The notes under the pieces are model-generated. The model had not been told where the DNA came from, ran no database searches, and worked only from the letters and a program-made list of their open reading frames with translations. From Scilla litardierei (Eukaryota > Streptophyta > Magnoliopsida > Asparagales > Asparagaceae): a DNA stretch of 64,000 nucleotides. Every line of letters begins with the position of its first letter. Position 1 is the stretch's first letter. Positions 45,764 through 57,423 of this stretch are shown here, piece by piece. Made by a program: the position numbers and the translations under genes. The stretch spans positions 196,799,689 to 196,863,688 of the forward strand of contig CM061141.1 of NCBI GenBank assembly GCA_030789695.1. The letters run 5' to 3'.

Positions 45764-46190
45764 ACCCTCGGTCGTACCCCTCCCATGCGGGAGAAACCCT
45801 CGGTCGTGCGCCGTGAATGCGGGGGCTGCGACGTTGGGGTGTGCAGCAGCTGCGGGCGATGCTTGGTGCGGGGTTTCTCTTCGGTCTGGTCGATGGGGAG
45901 CTTCGGTCGTGCGGGGTGCGGAGCGGGGCGACAAACGTTGCAAGCGTTGCAACGTCGCGGCGCTTCGGCGATGGCGGGCGGGCGCCTCGGTCAGATGCGG
46001 GCGACAGCTGCGGGCGATGCAGCGATGCGGGGAGCGTCTGTGAGCGGGGGCAGCCATCGGTCTGACCGAGAGATTTCCTCGGTCGGACACAGCTGCAGCG
46101 GGGCGACGTGCTGCGATGCGGGCGGCGTTGGATGCGGGGTTGGGCCTCGGTCTGAGCGGGCGAATGGAGCTGTTTTCCTCGGTCGTACGG
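45764..46190 (-). repeat. TCGGTC array in the LARD-2 LTR leader
   Basis: Nine copies of (C/T)TCGGTC on the plus strand within very GC-rich DNA, mostly CCTCGGTCGTAC or close forms, among repeated GCGGGCGATGC-like words. It lies downstream of the LTR TATA box, so it would be transcribed. The other LTR has the same array at 52262-52688 with an extra 8-base unit (CGTTGCAA) nearby. Confidence 0.75.
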
Positions 46191-46294
46191 GGGCTGAACG
46201 TCGCAACGTTGCGACGATTCGTCGCAACGTCCAAAATGAGTTTGGAAGAGGCTAGGGCTAATTTCTTTGGAAAATAGGACTTGCTAGGGGTTGC

Positions 46295-46302
46295 TTATAT
46301 AG
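46295..46302 (-). promoter_or_regulatory. TATA box of the LARD-2 LTR
   Basis: The minus strand reads CTATATAA; the copy in the 5' LTR is at 52801-52808. Confidence 0.6.
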
Positions 46303-46888
46303 TATAGGTGGGTTGACTTGGTCTAGGGCTAAATCTAATAGGATTAGAAGTTCAAAAAGATTTGAAATTTGAATTCAAACTTCTCCAACCCAATCTAGGA
46401 TTTGACCTGGTCCAAATGAGCTGGAAATTGGCTCAAAAATTCTTTAAAACGTTTTAAACTCAAATAAATTTTATTTGGCCGAAATTAATTTAAAAATAAA
46501 TTATTAAAAATAATATAAAACTTGTTAAAAATATAAAAGTGGTCAAATAAGCTCCAAAAATTATAAAATAAATATCGGGGTGATCGTGGTGGCGAGAGTG
46601 AGCTAACTAAGAAGACGGATCTCAGATTCGACGTCGGACGACGAAACTAAAAATAGAAACGTCTCCCGTCAAGAGTGAGAATCGCCACGTCTCATCGAGT
46701 AAGTTCAAATTGTGGGAAAACGACTCGAGGAACGTCGTTCCAAATTAGTGCCACTATTTAATACTCTCGGAGACGTTCACAACGGTATATCACTCGAAAG
46801 TGTTCACAAACGAACAAAGTCTAAAACAACCACGTGCACGGCCAAAAGCACGTGCACGAAAAACGTACGACGAAAAGTGGTCGTTACA

Positions 46889-46901
46889 TCCTCCCCACCT
46901 T
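46889..46901 (-). promoter_or_regulatory. LARD-2 polypurine tract
   Basis: The minus strand reads AAGGTGGGGAGGA before TGTAACGACCAC, with GTCCGAGGACGGAC just upstream. Confidence 0.75.
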
Positions 46902-49900
46902 AGAATAAAGTCCGTCCTCGGACATTCTAATATAGCTAGTCGCTCTAATAACTACCCCAAATCAAGTCACATTATATTTCAAACCAAGTATAGTCATTAC
47001 AAGTGCTTATATATGCACTAGGTAGTCAAACATTATTACTACCAACACGTTTATATATATATATACACATTCACGTACGTATACACTTATACCTATTATA
47101 GTCAGTCAGACTCATACACGTATTTCAATCATATATATAAGCATGCATCCCTTATATAGCTACTACCTACCTAATCACAAAACAATATTTCAGATACTTA
47201 TATAATGATAGTTTCACGCTTAGCCATTACAATCATCGCTCTACCTATATGTAGCTACCTATGTACAAACATCAAGGGTATACTACCCTCTAATATTCAT
47301 CCAATACCAAGCATCTCAACACATATAGTCACACCATACCATTATTGAATCAAGTTCACTATGTCTAATATACATTCACCACTACTATAATTTCACAATA
47401 TATAGTCATTCAATACATGCAAATTGTTCACCATATATTCACATCACGTACGGTCCTATAACTATATTTACGGTACGCCACATATACCATAGTCATCAAT
47501 ACCTATAACTAAGCACATACTTACCCGTGCATGGTGCACACCCATACACGCTAACATTTCATTTACATACACCAATCATGCCATTGTATAACTAGCACAC
47601 ATATATACCTAGTTTTAGCTAGTACACATACGTTCACATAACAAGTCCTTAGTATTTAGCTATATCACAAGACCAACACCTATAACTATATACTGGCGTA
47701 GCGACCCACAATCATGTGCGTAGCACAACCAGGCACAAACACTTCTATCACTATACATACATCAAGCATTGCTGTATTCAAACTACAACATACATTCAAT
47801 ATACTTAGAGTATACCCACTCAAGCTTGAGTGAGACTCAATACACTCATCAAGATATTCTATATACGTAACACGACATTCATACATACACCAATACCACT
47901 CTAATATTTATATATATGTCTACCAATTCAACCATATACATTCCATGGATCAATCACACTTAATATTTAGTCCGGTAATACTTACATAGTTCAATCAATT
48001 TATACACCATAATAATAATAATATAGACATCAGCATACGTATAATTATGATACGCTCCCCAGTACACGCATACGCATTCATCGTATAGTCACACACACAT
48101 GTAACATATATATATATATATATATTCACACCATAGCCTACTACCTATAATTTGTGTACTAACACATCCATACATACATAATTAAGATGTGCAATAGTCG
48201 TGTATACCTCACGGTATGCACGCATGCAACATCCCGTAAAAGCAACAATACCAATCAAAATTATAACCCTAATACTATATGTATATCACATATATACTCA
48301 GGCAACAAAACATAACTACTTACGTCTAAACACTATATATATTTACCTACGAGCACATACTCACACGTAATAATATATAGATCACTCAATAGGCCTACTT
48401 ACTTAGCTATAGGTTCACACATTATCATCACACCTAGCATATACCTAGCTTTACCAATCATTTTATTTCAACCATTATAAGTATCTCTAATTACATACAT
48501 TCAATTAGATATTTCAACGCTAGCTCTTATATACACCGGCATCCCTAGTATAGTATAGCTATCCACACAAAAATCTATAATTACTAACACACAACAACTT
48601 CATACTATCACGAATAACTCCGAGTATGTATATATATATACCACACAATAGGCAAGCACCAATATACTATGGGAATTCTCATTCAAGCTCACGTACCCAA
48701 CTTAGGCACGTGCACTACGACACCTCACAGGGGTCCAAGAGCCTACTAAAAACTTAGGGTGGACATAGACATTGACGGGCACTAAAGCCTAAACAACCTA
48801 GAGAGAGGTCAAGGTCAAAGTGTGACGAGGGAAGGATCGGTAAGCACGAGTTCAGATAGGACGTATACCAGAAGACAGCTTGGTTAGACGAAACATTGGC
48901 TCAATGGTGATGTTTAGGTTGAGGGAAAAAGAGATGTGGAGATGCTTAAATAGGATACAGAAAAGAAAATAGGGTGAATAGCATAAGCTAAAATACATGG
49001 GTTTTGAAAACTGTCGTACTTCAAAGTTGAAATCCCAGTCTGAAAAGAAATATTTGGAGATCGATAAAACGAGTTATTCAAAATAAATCTGAGTCGAATA
49101 TTCATAATAAGAGAAAATGGTCTATTGGTTTTAAAGATTTTTAAAGGGAGTAAAATCATTTACACAAATATTAAGGACATGGTTTAGAAAATTTATACGT
49201 CAATAATTTAATATAATGTTGCCAAAAATTTTTGAATGTCAAAGAATGGAATCAAACAACGAAAGAATTTAAAATCAGGTTAAATGCTTTCAAAGCTTTG
49301 GGCTATGGAAAATTGAAGATAGTCAATTTGAAACTACTTTTAGAAAACCAAGGTTTGCCAAAAATGGAAAAACCGATTTACACAAGGTTCTTAATATACG
49401 AGCACAACGAACCTGGTACGGATAAAATAATTAAAATTCATTTTAGTCTAGAAATTTTTCTAAAAGCACGTAGGGTGAGTGGAAAGATAATAATTATAAC
49501 TTAGCATAATAATTATCAGGATCGAATAACAAATCTTTAAAACCAAATCAGGGAGGGTCTAAAGCAGGAAGAGGTTTATGAAAATAGTAATTTTGCAAAA
49601 ATCTGAAATAGTGAGGACGACGAGCAAAAACCAACTTTCTGAAATCTGAAATTCTATGTGACTTGAAAAGTATATTAGAAGTAAACACGAAGTATTATTC
49701 AAATGGCATTAATAAGAGGAAAAATTATAAATCAAACTGAGCAAAATAAAGGTACGGTTTAGAATAAAATTTATATATGAAGGGACGACACATTTGCATA
49801 GGTACGAAAAACATAGGCTAGGAAAATATTATAAGCTAGAGTTCAAAAATTTCCGCCAAAAGTTTTAAGAATTAAATCAACGAAGGAGTATGAAATGTGA

Positions 49901-50474
49901 GAAAATAATTGAGCAAATTTAAACTTAGGGAAAACGGAAATCGAGAAATACCTTCAGAAGATTTCAAAACTTGTAACGGAGAGATTCGAAAATTGGTGAT
50001 GATCGTCATGAGGCGATCTCGTGAATCGAGGCAAGGAAATTGGTCGGGTGAGCCAAACATACATACACCCATGAATCAGAAGAGGCTACGGAGAAACTCC
50101 TACGGTTGACCAACTAAAGATTAGAGACTAGGCGCTAAGACTTCTAAGGTTAGACGGTAAAGAAATGCGTTCAGCTTGGTTCGGAATCGATGAACCCAGG
50201 CGAACGTCTAAAGGAGATTCTAGAAGTCTAATATGGTCAGGGGTAAACAAGGACCACTAGGGTAACTCCTACGACAATTGAATCAATTGCTAGAAGGGGT
50301 CTAACTACAATCAGGGCCTCTAACTAGCAAGCACAGACGTCTAACTAAGCCTTCTTATCACCTAGTGTCCTAAGAAATTGACTAGACTCAGGGCTTATGA
50401 CTCGGATGTTGCAATTTATTTAATGGACATTCTGTTATTATCGTTGTTCTGTTAATTCGCAATTGCAAGATTGG
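46902..50474 (-). other. LARD-2 internal region, no gag-pol
   Basis: No retroelement motif. 46910-48700 is CA-rich on the plus strand, mirroring LARD-1. 48780-50000 is A-rich. 50100-50400 is homologous to the part of LARD-1 after its leader. A (TA)n run lies at about 48108-48124. Confidence 0.65.
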
Positions 50475-50491
50475 ACCTGCATGGGCCACCA
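50475..50491 (-). promoter_or_regulatory. LARD-2 primer-binding site (tRNA-Ile type)
   Basis: The minus strand reads TGGTGGCCCATGCAGG a few bases after the 5' LTR. Confidence 0.68.
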
Positions 50492-50499
50492 ACAAAACC

Positions 50500-53394
50500 T
50501 GTCACGCCCCGCTTCCCAAAAACATGGAGGCGAAGCGTGAGAAGGTCCGCTCAGACTTGAAGCTACAAAGCTGCAAGTCCGATAAGCGTCGATCAAATTT
50601 AAACTGCAGGTCCTTGCAACGCGAACGAAACAAAGATAATAATATTTAAATGAGACAAAAGAGATATCTCAGAATATCCATAAAATAAGTTTCAACATCA
50701 CAGAAAAAGCCACCAGGCTAAAAGAAAGGGACTAAAGGCCCAAACATGGCCAACAAAAGTACAAAGCACAAAACAACGGTGCTACGCACCAACAACTAAC
50801 AAAAGGCCTAAAACAACATAAAGCTCAACAAAACTCAAAGCATGGTCACCGGTGTCCACCAAAATCCTCCTGGGCAGCCATGGACTCAGACTCAGCGTCA
50901 GCAAAACCTCACGTACACAGCAACGAACTCTGGCTCAGGGTCTAACATGTGACACCCAAAGAGAAAGGGGCACATGTCAGCAAGTCTGGAAGACTTGTGC
51001 AAGTGAAACTGAAAGTAAAGTGAACAACCTAGCAGTTCTAGTATGAATGCGATGACATGGCAGTTTAAAGTATGAGTGCAACAGGTAAAGTAAAGTACAG
51101 TACGAGCATGACATGACATTCACAAGACAAGTACAAGACAAGGAAAGTAAGCACCTCGTGCACAGAGATTCCGTTCTTTGGCTAGAGTGGCTGCACGGCC
51201 AGCTCCTAGCTCAAGTAACCGTTTATCCCTACCCCTCCACGTGTATCGGGCATTGGTTTCTGGCCAACACATGAGGCCCGCTTCTGGTCCACGAGCCAGG
51301 AAGTGTGTAAACAAGTATGGCGTAGGGGTGCACCTAGCCGGTCCAGGGAACCCGGGCATTGGCTTTTGACCAACACATGAGGCCCGTTTCCCCCGGATGT
51401 AGTATTCAAGGAGTACAAGTATTGTAGCGTGTGCTACGAATGTAACAATCAACTGGGATGACATGTAAGATGCAATGCATGGCAGTTAAAAGTGCGTACA
51501 GGTAAGGAAAGTAAACGTGACAGTTTAGTATGCATGAACAACAAGTTTAAGGGTTGGATCTAGCTTCGTTGTCAAGCTAGATCAATTAGGTGACGGATCT
51601 AGTTTCGTTGTCAAACTAGATCAAGTAGGCGTCTAGCCAGCTATCATTTCACTGACTAGTCTCTTTTACGCTAAAAGCAAGGAAGTGGCCTAAAAACATG
51701 GCCCTACTCAAGAGTTGGCAAGTTTCACTTGCCTGCAACTATCACGTCAAGAAAACACCGTCCAACGAGTCCAAAGTCACGATTCCTACGTGCACAAGTC
51801 CACCGGCCTACATCCGTTTTATTAATCTTGATTAGTGGATTCTAAAACATTTAAAATACTTTAAAAATACTGATTTTAGTCTTTATTAGCATGCAATTGG
51901 GTTGGGGGTCCTAGGGGTGCAAAACGTTACCTCAACACGACGCGAAAGCTACACCGGCGTCGGGTAGCGACGCCGGGGGTTGGTATAATAGATTGCGCTC
52001 CAAGTCCAGATTCCAATATAGTTTCCTCGCTGGAAAGTTCAGAGCGTCTACCGGAGCAACGGTTCCAGATTCCAAAGCTCGTACGTGCGACGACGGGCTA
52101 CGACGTGCGACGACGTCGTACGCGACGAATCCTCGAAGAGCAAGCACCAAAGTGGGGCCCACAATAGTCCTAGGGACCTTTGGGGGACCCACAATACCTC
52201 TGGAGAACTTGGGGGGCCTACGGTGGCAAGCGGTGCGACGGGTGCGGGGTTGCGACAAGTGACCCTCGGTCGTACCCCTCCCATGCGGGAGAAACCCTCG
52301 GTCGTGCGCCGTGAATGCGGGGGCTGCGACGTTGGGGTGTGCAGCAGCTGCGGGCGATGCTTGGTGCGGGGTTTCTCTTCGGTCTGGTCGATGGGGAGCT
52401 TCGGTCGTGCGGGGTGCGGAGCGGGGCGACAAACGTTGCAACGTTGCAAGCGTTGCAACGTCGCGGTGCTTCGGCGATGGCGGGCGGGCGCCTCGGTCAG
52501 ATGCGGGCGACAGCTGCGGGCGATGCAGCGATGCGGGGAGCGGCTGTGAGCGGGGGCGGCCATCGGTCTGACCGAGAGATTTCCTCGGTCGGACACAGCT
52601 GCAGCGGGGCGACGTGCTGCGATGCGGGCGGCGTTGGATGCGGGGTTGGGCCTCGGTCTGAGCGGGCGAACGGAGCTGTTTTCCTCGGTCGTACGGGGGC
52701 TGAACGTCGCAACGTTGCGACGATTCATCGCAACGTCCAAAATGAGTTTGGAAGAGGCTAGGGCTAATTTCTTTGGAAAATAGGACTTGCTAGGGGTTGC
52801 TTATATAGTATAGGTGGGTTGACTTGGTCTAGGGCTAAATCTAATAGGATTAGAAGTTCAAAAAGATTTGAAATTTGAATTCAAACTTCTCCAACCCAAT
52901 CTAGGATTTGACCTGGTCCAAATGAGCTGGAAATTGGCTCAAAAATTCTTTAAAACGTTTTAAACTCAAATAAATTTTATTTGGCCGAAATTAATTTAAA
53001 AATAAATTATTAAAAATAATATAAAACTTGTTAAAAATATAAAAGTGGTCAAATAAGCTCCAAAAATTATAAAATAAATATCGGGGTGATCGTGGTGGCG
53101 AGAGTGAGCTAACTAAGAAGACAGATCTCAGATTCGACGTCGGACGACGAAACTAAAAATAGAAACGTCTCCCGTCAAGAGTGAGAATCGCCACGTCTCA
53201 TCGAGTAAGTTCAAATTGTGGGAAAACGACTCGAGGAACGTCGTTCCAAATTAGTGCCACTATTTAATACTCTCAGAGACGTTCACAACGGTATATCACT
53301 CGAAAGTGTTCACAAACGAACAAAGTCTAAAACAACCACGTGCACGGCCAAAAGCACGTGCACGAAAAACGTACGACGAAAAGTGGTCGTTACA
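50500..53394 (-). repeat. LARD-2 5' LTR (2895 bp)
   Basis: Near-identical partner of 44002-46888, with the predicted LTR intron at 51930-50942. It is eight bases longer because of one extra CGTTGCAA unit near 52440. Confidence 0.93.
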
Positions 53395-53399
53395 ACATG

Positions 53400-54014
53400 T
53401 CACTCCTACCACTTGTTACTTGCTACTTGTACTTCACTTGCTACTTCCATGCTATACTTGCCACGCATCATGCTATAACTTCTAGGTTGCTAGTTTACCT
53501 TCCTTTCAGTTTCCTTTCCCAAGTCTTTTTAGACCTGCTGACATGTGCCCCTTTCTCTTTGGGTTTCGCATGTTAGTTGCCGAGCCAGAGATTGTTGTTG
53601 AGGGAGACGAGTTCGTGGAGTTCGTGCCCGATCCTGTTGTTCGACGAGGAGTTTGAGATATCGGTGTTCTTTCTTAGGATCTTGCTGTTTCCTTTTGTTT
53701 TAGGATTCCTGTTAGTTGTCGGTGCGTGGCACCTTTGTTGTACTTTGTACTTTTGTTGGCCATGTTTGGGCCCTTAGATTCTTTTCTCTTTAAGCCTGGT
53801 GGCTTTTTCTGTGATGTTGGAATTTAATACAATGGATGTTCTGGGATTGACTTTTGTCTCATTTCCTTTATCATTGTCTTTGTTTCGTATCGCGTTACAA
53901 GGACCTGCAAATTTATTGTGGATGGACGCTTATCGGGCTTGGAGCTTACAGCTTCAAGTCTGAGTGGACCTTCTCACGCTTCGCCTCCACATTTTTGGGA
54001 AGCGGGGCGTGACA
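53400..54014 (+). repeat. LARD-1 3' LTR, right part
   Basis: Continues the LARD-1 3' LTR after LARD-2 and ends GGGCGTGACA at the duplication CATCC. It holds the LTR acceptor and a related acidic exon (from about 53577). Confidence 0.92.
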
Positions 54015-54836
54015 CATCCCCAACGGCACACTCGCTTTCTCCCCAGACTTCAAGTCTACTGCGTTCAATGCTGAGCTGTTTTGGAATCGCATCACAAGTC
54101 TGCGAGGATATTGCCCTAGTCAGGTGAAATCATCTTGTATCGTCTACCCCTGTCTCCGCTATACCCAGCACCACCTCACCACCACTCCCTTTTCTACGCC
54201 AGAGGTCGGGACACTCTCCCTACCCAAGCTTTTCCATCTTATGGGTATGATACTTCTGTGCTTCCACCCTGATGGCACCCTCCACCCTTTCCTACTCTCT
54301 GGTACAGTGCACTAGCTGTGTCATCGCCTTCTTCAGACCGCCCACACTGCCACCGATATCTGTTGTTGCAGATTTTTCACCAGTTTCTCCCAGATACTCG
54401 GCCTCGAACTCCCTGCACGTCTAGTGACTCCCACCGCGCCTACACGATTGACGATGGATGTGCCCACCCGCATGTCCATCATTAGGTTGCACGGTAAGCG
54501 TCACTGGATTTACCTTCTAGGCACCCATCGTGAGCAGTACCTCTACCTGCCATGCCCCGACCTCACCCATATCACCCCAGTCATGCTTGACTGGATCGCT
54601 CCCCGCATTTTTTCCATTTCCCCATCCATGTCCTCGAGCCACCTGGAGCACCAGTCGACGACGGCATCGATGACTGGGTGCTCAGTTCTGACGAGGATGA
54701 GCCTAACATTACTGCCCTCGTCGCAGCCCAGCCAGCCCACCATGCACATCCACCTCCCCACGTGGGAGCACTTCGGTTCCCACTTCTGTAAGTGCTCCCA
54801 CCACCACCACCACCACCGTAGAGACCCCGTGGAATG
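54015..54836 (+). pseudogene. Env-position ORF of a third element, right part
   Basis: The frame resumes at the duplicated CATCC and reads PNGTLAFSPDFKSTAFNAEL, FWNRITSLRGY, then PKLFHLMGM, matching the Athila-1 protein (FWFRLTLLPSY, PDLFILWAM). It reaches a stop at 54313-54315. After frameshifts, C-terminal acidic sequence appears (DDWVLSSDEDEP, about 54670). Tekay-A cuts it at 54837 (duplication probably GAATG). Removing LARD-1 joins the two halves in one frame, so the gene was broken by transposition after it already had stops. Confidence 0.7.
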
Positions 54837-55181
54837 TGTCACGACCCGCTTCCCTAAAATGGAGGCGAGACATGAAAAGGTCCGCACGAGAGTGGAGCCG
54901 TGAAGCCCCAAACCCGATAAGCGTCAATAAAACATAAGCAGGTCCCTGTAACCACAACGGAGCAACAATAATAATAAAAGGAGAGACAGAAATAAAATTC
55001 TCATATCTCATAAATTGTCCAACATGAAAATAAGTCCAACATCCAGAAAAGCCACCAGGCTAAAAGAAAGAGTCTAAAGGCCCAGAACAAGGCCAACAAA
55101 AGCAACAACATAACAAAGTATAGGTGCTACGCACCGACAACAAAACAGCAGTCTAAACAAAAGGAAAACACAACGAAGACA

Positions 55182-55282
55182 CTAGGACTGGTCCCCAGTG
55201 TCCACGTACTCCCCGTCAAACACAAGCTCGGGCTCGACGTCAGCAAACACCTCGTCCTCAACAAGGTACTCAGGCTCAGGAT
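55182..55282 (-). other. Acidic exon 2 of the Tekay-A 3' LTR (101 bp)
   Basis: After the acceptor CATGTTAG the frame reads DPEPEYLVEDEVFAD and ends DTGDQS plus TAG. It has the same length and frame as the copies in the 5' LTR (62551-62651) and in LTR-62k (62995-63095). The exon-1 frame is open up to the donor, but the start corresponding to the LARD-1 ATG reads ATA here, so translation from exon 1 is doubtful. Confidence 0.45.
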
Positions 55283-56526
55283 CTAACATGTGTCACCCAA
55301 AAGAGTAAAGGGGCACATGTCAGCAAGTCTAAAAGACTTGGGCAAGGAAACTGAAAGTAAGGCAACTAGCAACCTAGCAGTTTTAGTATGCATGACATGG
55401 CAGTTATAACATGAGTGCACAAGCAAGACATGGTGAACAATAAGTACAAGAGAACAACTATCGGGACAAGACAAGAGTAGCCAAGCTACTAACAATCTCA
55501 ATCAATTCACTATTCACGTTTCACGTTGTTTTGTAGATGTTTACGCCCTTCAGCTGAATGGTACAACATTCACACCGATCGGCACTAAACACTACCCCAC
55601 CCCAGAGTTTACGTCTTACAACTGCAGTTGCTGATCAGGCAGACCCCCAGTTGAATGACCGCTTAACTCTTACCCCATCCCACACGTAAACAAGCCAGGG
55701 TCCCTGTACATGAGCCCATCAAGTGAGCCAGGGTTGCCCCGCACGGGAGCTTGTTTCTTAGTTCACAATTCAATGTCGAGCGTTGGGGTTAGCAACTCAT
55801 TATGCTCGCTTCTAGTCACGAGCCAGGAAACACAAGTATTGTAGCGATGCTACGCAATCACGGGATCACTAAAAAGAATGCAATGACATGACAATAAATT
55901 TGCGTACCGTTAATGGAAAGTAAACATGACATGGTAATTATGCAACATGCTAAATGTCGGGACTAGCTTCGTTGTCAAGCTAGTTCCTCAATTTGCGCCT
56001 AGGCGAGTATCATTTCGTCGCCTAGCCTCTTTTACGCCTACAACAAGCAAAATGGCCTAAAACATGGCCTAAACCCTAGGTGGCAAGTTTCACTTGCCTA
56101 GCACCGGGGATGACGATCACGAAGGTTCGTCTCGCGGATGCTAATCTATGGGGAAGTCGCTGTTATGGGGAAACAATCATCAAAACAACATTCATTCATT
56201 AGGGTTTCTTAAAAATACAAATAGGTTATGAAAACACCAAGAGATCGATTTCTTACCGAGAGGAAGCGGAAGAAACACCCCGGAGAACCTATGGATCAGA
56301 TCTGGAAAAGATTGGAGAAATTTGGAGAACTAGGGTTTTTGGGGGATTTTGGGGATTTGATGAGATTTTGGGGAAGATGAGAGGTAGAATGAGTTGATGG
56401 ATGGTTTGGATGATGGATTTAGGGCTTGGAATGAAGGAATAAGGGTTGGAGGTGTGAAGGGGGCTCAATGGGGGAGATTTTAGGGGTTTGGGTCGCGTGG
56501 AGGAAGAAGAAAACGTTTGGAAGGGG

Positions 56527-56534
56527 TTTAAATA
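56527..56534 (-). promoter_or_regulatory. TATA box of the Tekay-A 3' LTR
   Basis: The minus strand reads TATTTAAA in CCTATTTAAACCCC, as in LARD-1. Confidence 0.7.
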
Positions 56535-56578
56535 GGATGGGCTGGCGGCTGCCCAGAAATTAGGGTTTTAACACAGAT

Positions 56579-57106
56579 TAGTCGGTCAAAGAGCAACCAC
56601 TGACCGACTAGTTTGGCAACTAGTCGGTCGATCGACCAACGCAGACCGACTAAGTGTAAACAGTACCTTCTGAACAAAAATAGGATTTAGATTTAGTCGG
56701 TCAAAGAACAATTACTGACCGACTAGTTCGACATCTAGTCGGTCGATGAACGTTCTTAGACCGACTAAGAGTAAACAGTAACTCGACTGTACAGAAGAAC
56801 CAAGAATTAGTCGGCCTGAGTACAAAGATTAACCGACTAGTTTAACAACTAGTCGGTCAAAAGATGAACTTAGACCGACTAAGAATGAACAGTACTGATA
56901 TTAAAATTTAGATGATGTGTTAGTCGGTTAAAGAAGCATTGCCGACCGACTAGTTTGCAACCTAGTCAGTCAACCAACGTTCTTAGACCGACTAACGATA
57001 AACAGTAACTCCTGAGAAATTTAGAAAGCCAACTAGTCGGTCCAAGAAGGATTGCTGACCGACTGGATCGTCATCTAGTCGGTCGGTGCCCCTTCTTATA
57101 CCGGCT
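56579..57106 (-). repeat. ACCGAC/GTCGGT array upstream of the Tekay-A TATA box
   Basis: About 18 copies of ACCGAC or GTCGGT in TAGTCGGTC / GACCGACTA inverted pairs, five to six units of roughly 100 bases, separated by AACAGTA-containing spacers. The array ends about 45 bases upstream of the TATA box. Confidence 0.88.
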
Positions 57107-57377
57107 AATAAGCACCAAAAGTTCCGATACGGAGCGCGGAGCTCCGGGATCGATTCCTAAGACTCCTAGGCTTGATCTAATAGTAAGATACGACCGCTAT
57201 GATGCCCGTCACAAATGACATACTTCGAAATCGACGATCCTAAGAAAGAAACGAGAAAACACGACGAAACGATCGAAAACGAAAGCTACGGAGACGGAAA
57301 TCACACAAAAGGAGAAAATCCACCAAAACACATATTATATTATAATAAATCCAGATACAAGGAAACCAGTCGTTACA

Positions 57378-57390
57378 TCCTCCCCAACTT
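57378..57390 (-). promoter_or_regulatory. Tekay-A polypurine tract
   Basis: The minus strand reads AAGTTGGGGAGGA before the LTR, with the inverted repeat TTCCGAGGACGGAA just upstream. Confidence 0.8.
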
Positions 57391-57423
57391 AGGAAAAATT
57401 CCGTCCTCGGAATTTCCAAACAC

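Larger units (their letters stand above)
44002..46888 (-). repeat. LARD-2 3' LTR (2887 bp)
   Basis: On the minus strand it starts TGTAACGACCAC after the polypurine tract and ends GGGGCGTGACA. It has a TATA box (46302-46295), a GC-rich exon-like block, donor TTGAG|GTAACG (intron 45432-44444) and a broken acidic exon starting DPEPEFVAV. Confidence 0.92.
44002..53394 (-). mobile_element. LARD-2: young non-autonomous Tekay-type element (9393 bp)
   Basis: It is flanked by ACATG (43997-44001 and 53395-53399). 3' LTR 44002-46888, internal region 46889-50499, 5' LTR 50500-53394. By hand I count about 11 substitutions and one 8-base indel between the LTRs (about 0.4%), so the insertion is recent. The internal region has no gag-pol and is homologous to LARD-1 near the leader. 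Confidence 0.93.
35281..54014 (+). mobile_element. LARD-1: non-autonomous Tekay-type element, split by LARD-2
   Basis: It is flanked by the duplication CATCC (35276-35280 and 54015-54019). 5' LTR 35281-37855, internal region 37856-42040 without gag-pol, 3' LTR 42041-44001 plus 53400-54014. The two LTRs have lengths of 2575 and 2576 bases. They differ at about 3% of positions over the first kilobase by hand count. It shares LTR ends, primer site and leader with Tekay-A. Large element, long LTRs and noncoding core: a LARD (large retrotransposon derivative). Confidence 0.9.
54837..57377 (-). repeat. Tekay-A 3' LTR (2541 bp)
   Basis: Minus strand starts TGTAACGACTGG and ends GCGGGTCGTGACA. It contains the ACCGAC array, TATTTAAA (56534-56527), a C-rich exon, donor CTCG|GTAAGA, an intron of 974 bases (56256-55283) and an intact acidic exon. 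Confidence 0.93.

Noticed and set aside
45434..46234. Open frame of 266 codons on the minus strand of the LARD-2 LTR (and its copy at 51932-52441)
   Set aside because: It lies in a GC-rich repeat block that is open on several frames, starts with a non-ATG codon, and in the 5' LTR is shifted by the 8-base unit. Composition explains it.
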